Below are positions 17,152-24,303 of a stretch of DNA of 32,348 nt, one piece after another (the stretch's first letter is position 1; the number at the start of each line of letters is the position of its first letter). Under the pieces are notes generated by a model that saw nothing but the letters and a program-made list of their open reading frames with translations, was not told the DNA's origin and did no database searches. Source of the DNA: Proteocatella sp051653405 (GTDB taxonomy: Bacteria > Bacillota > Clostridia > Peptostreptococcales > Filifactoraceae); the NCBI GenBank assembly GCA_051653405.1, contig JBOFWC010000178.1, forward strand, positions 1 to 32,348. The letters run 5' to 3'. A program made the position numbers and the translations under genes.

Positions 17152-18966
17152 TCACTCCTTATTATTAACTTCTATTTTTTTATCTATATTTATCACACTA
17201 AAAACTTCCATTTCTTCTGTTTTTCCCTTTAGCAATACTTTACCGCTTGATTCTAATTCAATTCTATCTTTAAGTTCTTCATAGACGTCTTTACTTACTA
17301 ATATTTGCCCTGCTTTTGCTATAGATTCTAGTCTAGCAGCGGTATTAACAGTATCTCCAATAGCAGTATAGTCCATGCGGTTCATAGTCCCTATATTCCC
17401 AACAACTGCTTCTCCACAATGTATCCCTATTCCAAATTGCAAATTTTGACCATATTTTAATTTTATTTTATGCTGAATCTCTTGTGAACCTTGCACAATT
17501 TCCCAGGCTGCACAAACTGAATTATAGATATAACCATCTACCGCTATTGGTGCATTAAAAATTGCCATTGCAGCATCACCAATAAATTTATCTAATGTTC
17601 CTCCATTATTAAAAATACATTTTGTGATAAGTTCAAAATATTCATTTAAAATTTCAACAACTTGATTCGGGGATAAAATTTCAGACATAGAAGTAAATCC
17701 TCTAATATCAATAAAAAGACATGAAATATTTGTACTCTTGCCTCCCAAACCCGTAAGCTCATCACCAGATTTTAAAAGTTGATCAACTACTTTAGGCTCC
17801 AAATATCGTTTAAACGTATTGACTATTCTCATTCTATCAAAAATTAAACTTATATATTTTTTTAATGATACTCCAATAAATCCTATTCCCAAACATAATG
17901 GAACATATAATATATCCACAATATAACCTATTTCATATAAGAATCTACATAAAAGTATATATCCTCCTATTGAAAAAAAAGTTAGCAACAAAATGTATTG
18001 TATTCGCAACCTTTCAAAGAGTGACACAACAAGAAATATTATGGTGATTGCAAAAATCAATTGCAAAGCTATTGGTACATACACTTTAAAATTTTGCCTT
18101 ATCAAAGCATCTAATAGGTTCGCATGGATTTCAACCCCATACATTTGTGAAGAATGATCAATCGATGTAACAAATGAATCCATAAGACCTGGTGCATACG
18201 CGCCAATTAAAACGGCTCCGTCAGCAAACATATCACCAGTCAACTCTCCAGAAAGTAAATCTGAAAATGAATAATAATCATAGTAAGCCCCTGGCATACC
18301 CGTAAATGGAATATACCATTTATTATTCTTATCTAACTTAGGTTCATTAATTTTAATTCCATTAATCTCTGCATATTTTTTATAAAGTTTTGATGCAAAA
18401 CTTTCCATTACGGTACCATTTGGAAGTTCAACACGATACATATGGTGTCTCACAACACCATCGACATCTGGCATTGTATTAATATTTCCCTGCATGGTTA
18501 CAGCTTTAAGTTTTTCAAAAGGTTCTTCAACCATTGTTACTGTATAAGGGTTCTGTCTATATTTATTTTCATCTACTTGTTCAAAAGTATTTTGAAAAAC
18601 TACGCTACTTGCTAAAACAATATTGTCATATCTGGAACAAGCATCAACAAGACTTTTATCTTGATTTATATCAGTATTTCCATAATACATTACATCTACA
18701 CCAATAACTGCAGGTCTAGCCTCAGGGTCTGCATTTAATACATCTAACGCCTTAGCCATGTCTTCTCTGCTCCAAGTCTGAAAAGGTCCCATTTCCTCTA
18801 AGCTTTTAGCATCAATACCGATAACAGAAATATTTCCCTGCAAAATATCAGGGTGTTGGAAAAGTCTATCGGATATGAGTAAACGTACATCTGTAAAAGC
18901 AGAAAACATGTACATAATTATGCAAAAAAAACAACAACTAATCGCAATCAAATTCTTCCTTAGCAA
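17152..18966 (-). CDS. CHASE2-class III adenylate cyclase
   Basis: About 604 residues. I choose the TTG at 18966, eight bases after GGAGG; a TTG at 18984 would place that site inside the gene, and no ATG fits. A first membrane helix (residues about 5-24) leads to an extracytoplasmic CHASE2 domain (about 25-290: TDVRLLISDRLF, VIGIDAKSLEEMG, MYGVEIHANLLDALI), three membrane helices (about 298-368) and a cytosolic cyclase domain (about 410-590). Metal-binding D420 (FIDIRGF) and D464, transition-state N541 and R545 (VNTAARLES) are present. K460 (LDKFIGD) and D532 (MDYTAIGD) match the residues that select adenine, so cAMP is the expected product. All catalytic positions look intact. It is the first gene of the operon and its coding end overlaps the ribosome binding site of the SLH-NHL gene. 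Confidence 0.88.
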   Translation of the reverse strand: MLRKNLIAISCCFFCIIMYMFSAFTDVRLLISDRLFQHPDILQGNISVIGIDAKSLEEMGPFQTWSREDMAKALDVLNADPEARPAVIGVDVMYYGNTDINQDKSLVDACSRYDNIVLASSVVFQNTFEQVDENKYRQNPYTVTMVEEPFEKLKAVTMQGNINTMPDVDGVVRHHMYRVELPNGTVMESFASKLYKKYAEINGIKINEPKLDKNNKWYIPFTGMPGAYYDYYSFSDLLSGELTGDMFADGAVLIGAYAPGLMDSFVTSIDHSSQMYGVEIHANLLDALIRQNFKVYVPIALQLIFAITIIFLVVSLFERLRIQYILLLTFFSIGGYILLCRFLYEIGYIVDILYVPLCLGIGFIGVSLKKYISLIFDRMRIVNTFKRYLEPKVVDQLLKSGDELTGLGGKSTNISCLFIDIRGFTSMSEILSPNQVVEILNEYFELITKCIFNNGGTLDKFIGDAAMAIFNAPIAVDGYIYNSVCAAWEIVQGSQEIQHKIKLKYGQNLQFGIGIHCGEAVVGNIGTMNRMDYTAIGDTVNTAARLESIAKAGQILVSKDVYEELKDRIELESSGKVLLKGKTEEMEVFSVINIDKKIEVNNKE

Positions 18967-19102
18967 TATAACAACCTCCGACAAATCATAACAAAATTAA
19001 TAAATTTTAAAATTTTCTATACTTAATATAAAGAGAGTATTAGTTTATCTTTATCCTATAAAGTTAGAGATGTAAAATAATAAAGTATTTGTAATATAAA
19101 AA

Positions 19103-19141
19103 GACTAAGCTGCCGATGATTAACCGCCCCCCCACTTAGCC
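19103..19141 (-). terminator. Terminator-like hairpin in the leader of the CHASE2 operon
   Basis: On the minus strand GGCTAAG (19135-19141) pairs with CTTAGTC (19103-19109), closing a 25-nt loop that contains seven consecutive G. It is followed by TTTTTATATTA. It lies about 80 nt after the predicted transcription start and 137 nt before the cyclase start. It may be an attenuator, part of a riboswitch, or the end of a small RNA; I do not recognise a known class. Confidence 0.5.
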
Positions 19142-19225
19142 CAGTGTTATAAATTCTATTTAAATAACTATATAATCTATCTTCAAATCATATCATTCAC
19201 ACAAAAAGTAATATATTAGTATAAT

Positions 19226-19254
19226 ATTATAAATGTATAGGCGTAAGTTGTCAA
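19226..19254 (-). promoter_or_regulatory. Consensus sigma-A promoter of the CHASE2 operon
   Basis: TTGACA (19249-19254), exactly 17 bases, then TATAAT (19226-19231): a perfect consensus match. The predicted start near 19219 gives a leader of about 250 nt. Confidence 0.85.
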
Positions 19255-19320
19255 TAAAATCGACACTTTTCTCCAAAAAATTTCATAAACCTCTACAAAA
19301 CAAACATATACTTGGATTAC

Positions 19321-19449
19321 TCATTTATTCCATTCACTTTTAACCTGAGCATCATATCCGATTTTTTATATTGTTTCTTTTATTTGATCTGTAGTGTAAT
19401 AATTAAAGCTTCTTTCTTCCGAGTCCTCTGCAACTGGTGTTTCAAACGA
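19321..19449 (-). pseudogene. Possible relic of a coding sequence with a heavy-metal-associated-like end
   Basis: In one minus-strand frame the stretch reads ETPVAEDSEERSFNYY, then TTDQIKETI, a TAA stop (19366-19368), then KIGYDAQVKSEWNK and a final TGA. The pattern xxQIKETIxKIGYDAxV resembles the last helix and strand of a heavy-metal-associated (CopZ-like) domain. The upstream part ends at another in-frame stop and no start is visible. It could be chance, because only about 40 codons are involved. Confidence 0.25.
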
Positions 19450-19564
19450 TTATTTTTAAAATTTTTAAATATTTCTGATAATCCCCTTTATTTTTTCTCT
19501 ATTTTCTGTTTTAATATATATAAGAAAAGATTTAAAAATTTTAGAATCTTGGGAGGTAATGAAA

Positions 19565-19984
19565 ATGGTTAGATTATTGTTAGGTGAAGCAGGTAGTGGA
19601 AAAACTAAAAAAATGATTTCAAAAGCAAACGAAATGATTACTGGTACAAAAGGTGAGCTCGTTTATATTGAACCTACAGGTAAACATGCTACTCAGCTTC
19701 ATCGAAATATACGCTGTGTTTTTACCGAAGATTATTCTTTAAATTCATTTGCTTCAATTTATGGATTTCTTTGCGGACTTACTAGCGCAAACCATGATAT
19801 TGAGAGTATATTTATCGATGGCCTTGACCAGATATTACATAGTGATATCAATGAGGTTGCATATGAATTCATGAAACTCGTTAAAGATTTTGCTGAGAAA
19901 AATTCTGTGAATGTGTATATTTCAGGAAGCGTTCATTCTCCTGAGATTATTAGTGGATTGAAAGAGCACGCTCTAGAATTTTAA
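19565..19984 (+). CDS. Small P-loop ATPase-like protein, function unknown
   Basis: 139 residues. The second ATG (19565) is chosen because the ribosome binding site GGGAGG sits eight bases before it; the first ATG (19559) is only two bases from that site. A Walker A motif GEAGSGKTKK lies at residues 7-16, and a Walker B-like IFIDGLDQIL at about 80. The protein is shorter than most P-loop NTPases and seems to consist of little more than a nucleotide-binding core, with no arginine finger or second domain that I can see. It lies 65 bp upstream of pgeF on the same strand with a terminator between. What it moves or regulates is unknown. Confidence 0.72.
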   Translation: MVRLLLGEAGSGKTKKMISKANEMITGTKGELVYIEPTGKHATQLHRNIRCVFTEDYSLNSFASIYGFLCGLTSANHDIESIFIDGLDQILHSDINEVAYEFMKLVKDFAEKNSVNVYISGSVHSPEIISGLKEHALEF

Positions 19985-20008
19985 TTTTTAAATTTATCTT
20001 TGAAAACC

Positions 20009-20031
20009 AGCCTCTTTAAAAGAGGCTTTTT
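20009..20031 (+). terminator. Intrinsic terminator between the P-loop gene and pgeF
   Basis: GCCTCTT, a short A-rich loop, AAGAGGC, then TTTTTAT. It ends about 10 bases before the ribosome binding site of pgeF, so either pgeF is transcribed by read-through or the hairpin is regulatory. No promoter fits in the gap. Confidence 0.85.
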
Positions 20032-20049
20032 ATATTTTTAGGAGGAAAA

Positions 20050-20850
20050 ATGAACAGTATAAACAGAAATCATTATAAAATTATTGAATCCGATGGAATC
20101 CGATTTTTAAAATTTCCCATACTTGAGAAACTTGAAATACCTCATTTTTTTACAACTTCCGATATATCATTTCATAAGCTAGAAGATATTTCCCAAACTA
20201 AAGAAACTTTTAATAATATTTTTTTTAATTTTGGAATGTCTAAAAATGAACATTTTTTTACATCACAAGTTCACTCTGACAATATTGAGCTTGCTACTTT
20301 GGATAACCCTAATTGTAAACCTAATGAAATGGGACTTGGTTATTACCTTGAAGACTGTGACGGTCTAATTTCATCTACTAAAAATTTCTCTCTTATAACA
20401 AAATTTGCAGATTGTACCCCCATCGTAATATATGATACTAAAAATAAATGCATAGCCAACCTACATTCTGGATGGCGAGGTACTTCAAAACAAATTTTTA
20501 TAAAAGCAATAGAAAAAATGATTGATATATATAACTCTGAAGTTTGTGACATTATTGTAGTTATTGGCCCTTGTATAGGCTTTAAGGATTTTGAAGTACA
20601 GCAAGATGTAATAGACATTTTTGCAAAAAGCTTTGAAAATATAAATATTTCTAATTTTTATATCAAAAAAGACTCTATTCACTATATGCTAGACATGCAG
20701 AGCATAATAGAAAGAGCCTTATTAGATTATGGCATATTGGAACAAAACTTATATACTGCTGACATTTCAACCTATAGTAGTGATTTCATGCATTCTTTCA
20801 GAAGAGATGGTGAAAAAGCTGGCAGACTAATTTTAGGACTTTCTCTATAA
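20050..20850 (+). CDS. pgeF: Laccase-domain protein (PgeF/YfiH/LACC1-like)
   Basis: 266 residues, close to the family's usual 240-280, starting at an ATG behind AGGAGGAAAA. The metal-site residues are H75 (SQVHSDN), C122 (KFADCTPIVIYD) and H139 (LHSGWRGT), with IGPCIGFKDFEV following. Once annotated as polyphenol oxidases, members of this family have since been shown to act on purine nucleosides (phosphorylase/deaminase activity), and the Escherichia coli protein corrects faulty cell-wall precursors. It is probably cytosolic, as no signal peptide is visible. It has no promoter of its own that I can see. Confidence 0.88.
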   Translation: MNSINRNHYKIIESDGIRFLKFPILEKLEIPHFFTTSDISFHKLEDISQTKETFNNIFFNFGMSKNEHFFTSQVHSDNIELATLDNPNCKPNEMGLGYYLEDCDGLISSTKNFSLITKFADCTPIVIYDTKNKCIANLHSGWRGTSKQIFIKAIEKMIDIYNSEVCDIIVVIGPCIGFKDFEVQQDVIDIFAKSFENINISNFYIKKDSIHYMLDMQSIIERALLDYGILEQNLYTADISTYSSDFMHSFRRDGEKAGRLILGLSL

Positions 20851-20876
20851 GTTGTCTCTATAGATATTCCTGTAAT

Positions 20877-21800
20877 TTATAGATATTTTTCTAAAAATCT
20901 TAATATATCTGCTACAACTTCGTCTCTGTTAACTTCATTTAAAAGTTCATGTTTTTTACCCTCATAAAGCTTTAATTGTACATTGTAAAGACCTAATCCC
21001 TTATACATTATTTCAAGCTTTATGGGGCCTCTACCATAATCGCCCACAGGATCTTCTCCACCTGAAAATATCAGTATTGGTAGCTTTTTAGGTATATTTT
21101 TAAGATTGTTTGGATTGAAATTTTCTGTAATCCCTTTAAACAAATAATAATATGCTGAAGTTGAAAATTCAAAGCCCATATCCCTGCTTTCTTCAAATTT
21201 CTTATTCTCATTATCATCTGTAGTAAGCCAGCTCGAAGTCATTTTTTTATTTTCAGATTTTTTATTAAATGTCTTGTCCTGAAGTTTTTTTATAAGCTTA
21301 GCTTCTTTTTCTGACCCAAGAATTGATATCATAAATTTAGATAGAATTTTTCCCGCTTTTGATATTGGAATTTGATTATCTCCATTGCTCCCTGAGAGCA
21401 GTAATATATCTATTGTATCTGGATATATTTGAATATATCTTTGACATAAAAATGACCCCATAGAATGACCCAATAGTATAACTGGCGTAGCGTTGTAGTC
21501 TTGATGTATTATTCTATTTAGACTTCTCATATCCCTAACCATTTTTAAAAACACATCATCTTCACCCATATACCCATAATTTTTGTGCGCAGATTTCCCA
21601 TGCCCTCTATGATCATTGATATATACAGCAAAACCTGCTTCTACAAACATCTCTATAACGGGAGTATATCTTAGCGCTTTTTCTGCCATTCCATGTGAAA
21701 TTTGAATTATTCCTTTTACTTCTTTTTTAGGAATAAATTTATAATAATATATCCTTATATCATCCGTTGATGAATCAAAATAAAGTTCTTCGTAATCCAT
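20877..21800 (-). CDS. Alpha/beta hydrolase, lysophospholipase/monoacylglycerol lipase-like
   Basis: 307 residues. The catalytic serine is in LLGHSMGSF, the acid is the Asp of FSGGEDPVGDYG and the histidine is in YEGKKHELLNE, giving a full Ser-Asp-His triad; HGMAEKALRY supplies the oxyanion region. This set is typical of the Hydrolase_4 (monoglyceride lipase/PldB-like) group, which removes an acyl chain from lysophospholipids or monoglycerides. There is no signal peptide. The ATG follows a modest GGTGATATT site and sits 11 bp after the lipid kinase gene, which fits a shared role in lipid turnover. The exact substrate cannot be read. Confidence 0.83.
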   Translation of the reverse strand: MDYEELYFDSSTDDIRIYYYKFIPKKEVKGIIQISHGMAEKALRYTPVIEMFVEAGFAVYINDHRGHGKSAHKNYGYMGEDDVFLKMVRDMRSLNRIIHQDYNATPVILLGHSMGSFLCQRYIQIYPDTIDILLLSGSNGDNQIPISKAGKILSKFMISILGSEKEAKLIKKLQDKTFNKKSENKKMTSSWLTTDDNENKKFEESRDMGFEFSTSAYYYLFKGITENFNPNNLKNIPKKLPILIFSGGEDPVGDYGRGPIKLEIMYKGLGLYNVQLKLYEGKKHELLNEVNRDEVVADILRFLEKYL

Positions 21801-21811
21801 AATATCACCCG

Positions 21812-22717
21812 TTAATAAATATTTGAAACAAATACATCTATAGATTCTTTAAAGACTTCTACCTCAAGTGGAGATGACGGCCCTTTTTCTCCGTCTATAC
21901 TTATAGGCATATCGCTAGTTGTAATTATTTTAAATTTATTTCCCCTTATAACTCTAACATTACTATGCTGTGTTATGTCTTCCTTTTTCATAATTGAAAA
22001 AAATAGATTTGCTATGTCAAGTGTTGGACTTTCTCTTATAAGTACAAGCTCCATTAGCCCATCTGATATATCTGCAGTATCTATAAAATTTGTAAAATTC
22101 CCTACACTTTTTCCATTTAAAAGCAAAAACATATATACACTTTCTTTATATATCCTACCATTAGATTCAATCTCTATGTTATATGGTTTTATGTTCGTAA
22201 TCTCAGTAAAAGGCTTAAGATAATAAGCTAATGGTCCCATAACAAGTTTTAAGTTTTTATCAGTCGAAAAAGACGTGTCTGTAAAAGTTCCTCCTGCAAG
22301 TGAAGTTAAAAATATCTGCTTCTTATTTACTAAGCCCACATCAATTTTTTTTATATTCCCGCTATAAACATCCTCAATTATTTGGTTGATTTGATTTTCG
22401 CTATTAATATATGCTGACACATCTATATTCCTTGTAAAATTGTTACAGGTACCCGCCCCTATAGCAAAAAACGGTATATTAACTTTTGTTTCAAGCATAG
22501 CTTGAACCACTTGACTTAGCGTTCCATCTCCACCGGCGCCTATTATAAAATCATAGTCTCCTTTTATAATGTTATTCAGTTCTGTATCAAACTCTGGAAT
22601 TCTATAGGCTGTAATTAAAACATCTTTTTCTTGAAATTTTTTTATTATAGAATCTAAATGTTTAGGAACAAAGCGACTCCCAGATACAGGGTTATATGCC
22701 AATAGTGCCTTTTTCAT
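21812..22717 (-). CDS. Diacylglycerol/lipid kinase (DagK/YegS family)
   Basis: 301 residues, the usual family length. The N-terminal domain has the nucleotide-binding signature GAGGDGTLSQVV and, slightly altered, GAGTCNNFTRNI (usually GTxNDFAR). The C-terminal part has the beta-rich lipid-kinase pattern with ADISDGLMELVLIRE and ISIDGEKGPSSPLEVEV. Such enzymes phosphorylate diacylglycerol or related lipids with ATP, recycling diacylglycerol into phospholipid synthesis. The ATG follows TAGGTGGAAAA. It lies 8 bp after the threonine aldolase gene and just before the alpha/beta hydrolase, probably one transcript. The Cys-Asn in place of the more common Asn-Asp is a small deviation. Confidence 0.85.
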   Translation of the reverse strand: MKKALLAYNPVSGSRFVPKHLDSIIKKFQEKDVLITAYRIPEFDTELNNIIKGDYDFIIGAGGDGTLSQVVQAMLETKVNIPFFAIGAGTCNNFTRNIDVSAYINSENQINQIIEDVYSGNIKKIDVGLVNKKQIFLTSLAGGTFTDTSFSTDKNLKLVMGPLAYYLKPFTEITNIKPYNIEIESNGRIYKESVYMFLLLNGKSVGNFTNFIDTADISDGLMELVLIRESPTLDIANLFFSIMKKEDITQHSNVRVIRGNKFKIITTSDMPISIDGEKGPSSPLEVEVFKESIDVFVSNIY

Positions 22718-22725
22718 TTTTCCAC

Positions 22726-23769
22726 CTACTGTCTTTGCGATTTTTCTTTAAGCTTTATTATAAAGTTTATTGTTTCATCTATACATTCTCTAGATATATA
22801 ATAGTGAGTAACAAATCTAAAAAGTCCGTCTTCTTCTGGATTTATAAGTATATTATATTTTTCAAAATTTTCTTGTGTAAACACTCTCTTTAGCTTCTCA
22901 TCTGTAATTTTAAAAAACACCATATTTATATCAAGTTTGTTTCTTAATACATCTATTCCAGATATTACATCGAGTCTTTCTGCTAAATATCTAGCATTAT
23001 CATGATCCTCAACCAGTCTTAGTCTCATTTCTTTTACTGCTATATGGCCTGCAGCTGCAATTATTCCTACCTGTCTCATTCCGCCGCCCATTATTTTTCG
23101 CTTATATAGAGCTTCTTCTATAAAACTTTTGCTTCCTACAAGCATTGAGCCAATTGGTGCACAAAGCCCTTTAGATAAACATATATTTATAGAATCTACA
23201 TTTTCTGCAATATCTCTTATGTCACAATTTAAAGAAGTAACTGCATTAAAAAATCTTGCACCATCTAGATGAACCTTTAATTTATATTTATTCGCTAATT
23301 TCTTTATATTTCTCATATATTCAAGATCTACTACAGTTCCATCTGAAAATGCATTTTCCAAGCAGATTAATCTCGTAACTGGATAATGAATATCTCTTTC
23401 TTTTCTTATAGCAGCTTCAACTTTAGTCAAGTCCATTTTACCAGCATTTGTTGGAAGTGTTCTTAAATTAACCCCTGCTATTATAGCTGCTGACCCTGCC
23501 TCGTGTTGCACTATATGGCATTCATCTGGAAGAATCACTTCTTCCCCTCTATTACAATGCGTAAATAATGCTAATTGATTGCAGAAAGTTCCACTTGGAA
23601 CAAAAAGTGCAGCTTCCATTCCGCAAAGCTCCGCTACATATTTTTGAAGATTGTTTACGGTCTCATCATCCCCATATACATCATCGCCCACCTCTGCTCT
23701 ACACATAGCATCTCTCATTCGCTTAGTCGGTTTCGTGACTGTATCACTTCTAAAATCTATCTTTTTCAT
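22726..23769 (-). CDS. ltaE: Low-specificity L-threonine aldolase
   Basis: 347 residues, the typical length of this fold-type I PLP enzyme. The N-terminus DFRSDTVTKPTKRMRDAM and VGDDVYGDDETVNNL is diagnostic. The PLP lysine is K200 in CLSKGLCAPIGS, and HLDGARFFNA supplies the PLP-ring Asp. It cleaves L-threonine or L-allo-threonine to glycine and acetaldehyde. Its ATG overlaps the stop codon of pncC (ATGA-type, 4 bp), so the two are translationally coupled. LENAFSDGTV takes the place of the commoner LENTHN-GG stretch, a small change that does not remove a catalytic residue. Confidence 0.9.
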   Translation of the reverse strand: MKKIDFRSDTVTKPTKRMRDAMCRAEVGDDVYGDDETVNNLQKYVAELCGMEAALFVPSGTFCNQLALFTHCNRGEEVILPDECHIVQHEAGSAAIIAGVNLRTLPTNAGKMDLTKVEAAIRKERDIHYPVTRLICLENAFSDGTVVDLEYMRNIKKLANKYKLKVHLDGARFFNAVTSLNCDIRDIAENVDSINICLSKGLCAPIGSMLVGSKSFIEEALYKRKIMGGGMRQVGIIAAAGHIAVKEMRLRLVEDHDNARYLAERLDVISGIDVLRNKLDINMVFFKITDEKLKRVFTQENFEKYNILINPEEDGLFRFVTHYYISRECIDETINFIIKLKEKSQRQ

Positions 23770-24260
23770 ATTTTCCCCTTTCCAAGTAGTATCTCAAAGA
23801 GTTTTAAAAGACACTGCTCTGCCGCTTGATTTCTTATAGAATCTCTATCTCCAGAAAACTCAAATCTATAAGAAAATATTTTTCCGTTTAAAGAAACTGC
23901 TGTAAAAACAGTACCCTTCTTATTTCCAAACTCGTCAAACTCTAAAGGCCCTGCTAACCCAGTAACTGAAATTCCTATATCTGAATTAAGGTTTTTTCTT
24001 ACTCCTATAGCCATTTCTTCAGCCGTCTCTAAACTTACTGCTGTAAATTTATCAAGTGTAGTTTTATTTACATTTAATCTAGTCATTTTAGATTCATTTG
24101 TATATGAAACTATACCTTCTAGAAGTACTTTACTCACTCCAGGCACCTCACAAAGTCTCGCACATACAAGCCCCCCTGTGAGTGATTCTGCTACTGAAAT
24201 TGTCAACTTATTTTCTATAAGATACTCTACTAAGTCTTTAATCCACATTTCCATTTTCAT
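23766..24260 (-). CDS. pncC: CinA C-terminal domain protein, nicotinamide-nucleotide amidase
   Basis: About 164 residues as a stand-alone PncC domain, without the N-terminal domain of full CinA. VAESLTGGLVCARL carries the catalytic serine, and SVTGLAGP follows. The loop after GP (LEFDEFGNKKGTVF) differs from the usual GGxxxKPVGTV. Family members deamidate nicotinamide mononucleotide in pyridine-nucleotide recycling. Start choice is uncertain: ATG codons at 24260, 24254 and 24248 are all possible and a TTG at 24278 is less likely; none has a strong ribosome binding site (GAAATGAG is the best, before 24260). A perfect hairpin lies just upstream. Confidence 0.82.
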   Translation of the reverse strand: MKMEMWIKDLVEYLIENKLTISVAESLTGGLVCARLCEVPGVSKVLLEGIVSYTNESKMTRLNVNKTTLDKFTAVSLETAEEMAIGVRKNLNSDIGISVTGLAGPLEFDEFGNKKGTVFTAVSLNGKIFSYRFEFSGDRDSIRNQAAEQCLLKLFEILLGKGKI

Positions 24261-24276
24261 CTCATTTCTATAAATC

Positions 24277-24298
24277 AAGGGAGTAATTATACTCCCTT
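24277..24298. terminator. Perfect hairpin between glnS and pncC
   Basis: AAGGGAGTA, a 4-base loop, TACTCCCTT. On the minus strand it is followed only by GATTTATAG, a weak U tract; the plus strand has ATTTTTT. It may end or reduce transcription from glnS into pncC. Confidence 0.55.
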
Positions 24299-24303
24299 AT
24301 TTT

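Larger units (their letters stand above)
18985..19558. other. 574-bp intergenic region between divergent operons
   Basis: It holds the CHASE2 operon leader, hairpin and promoter (19103-19254) and, from about 19321 to 19449 on the minus strand, a short stretch resembling a decayed coding sequence. A short plus-strand frame at 19312-19572 is low-complexity, lacks a ribosome binding site and overlaps the next gene, so I do not call it. No clear promoter for the plus-strand gene at 19565 was found. Confidence 0.6.

Noticed and set aside
19312..19572. Plus-strand 86-residue open frame before the P-loop gene
   Set aside because: Phe/Ile/Cys-rich low-complexity product, no ribosome binding site, and it overlaps the start of a better gene.
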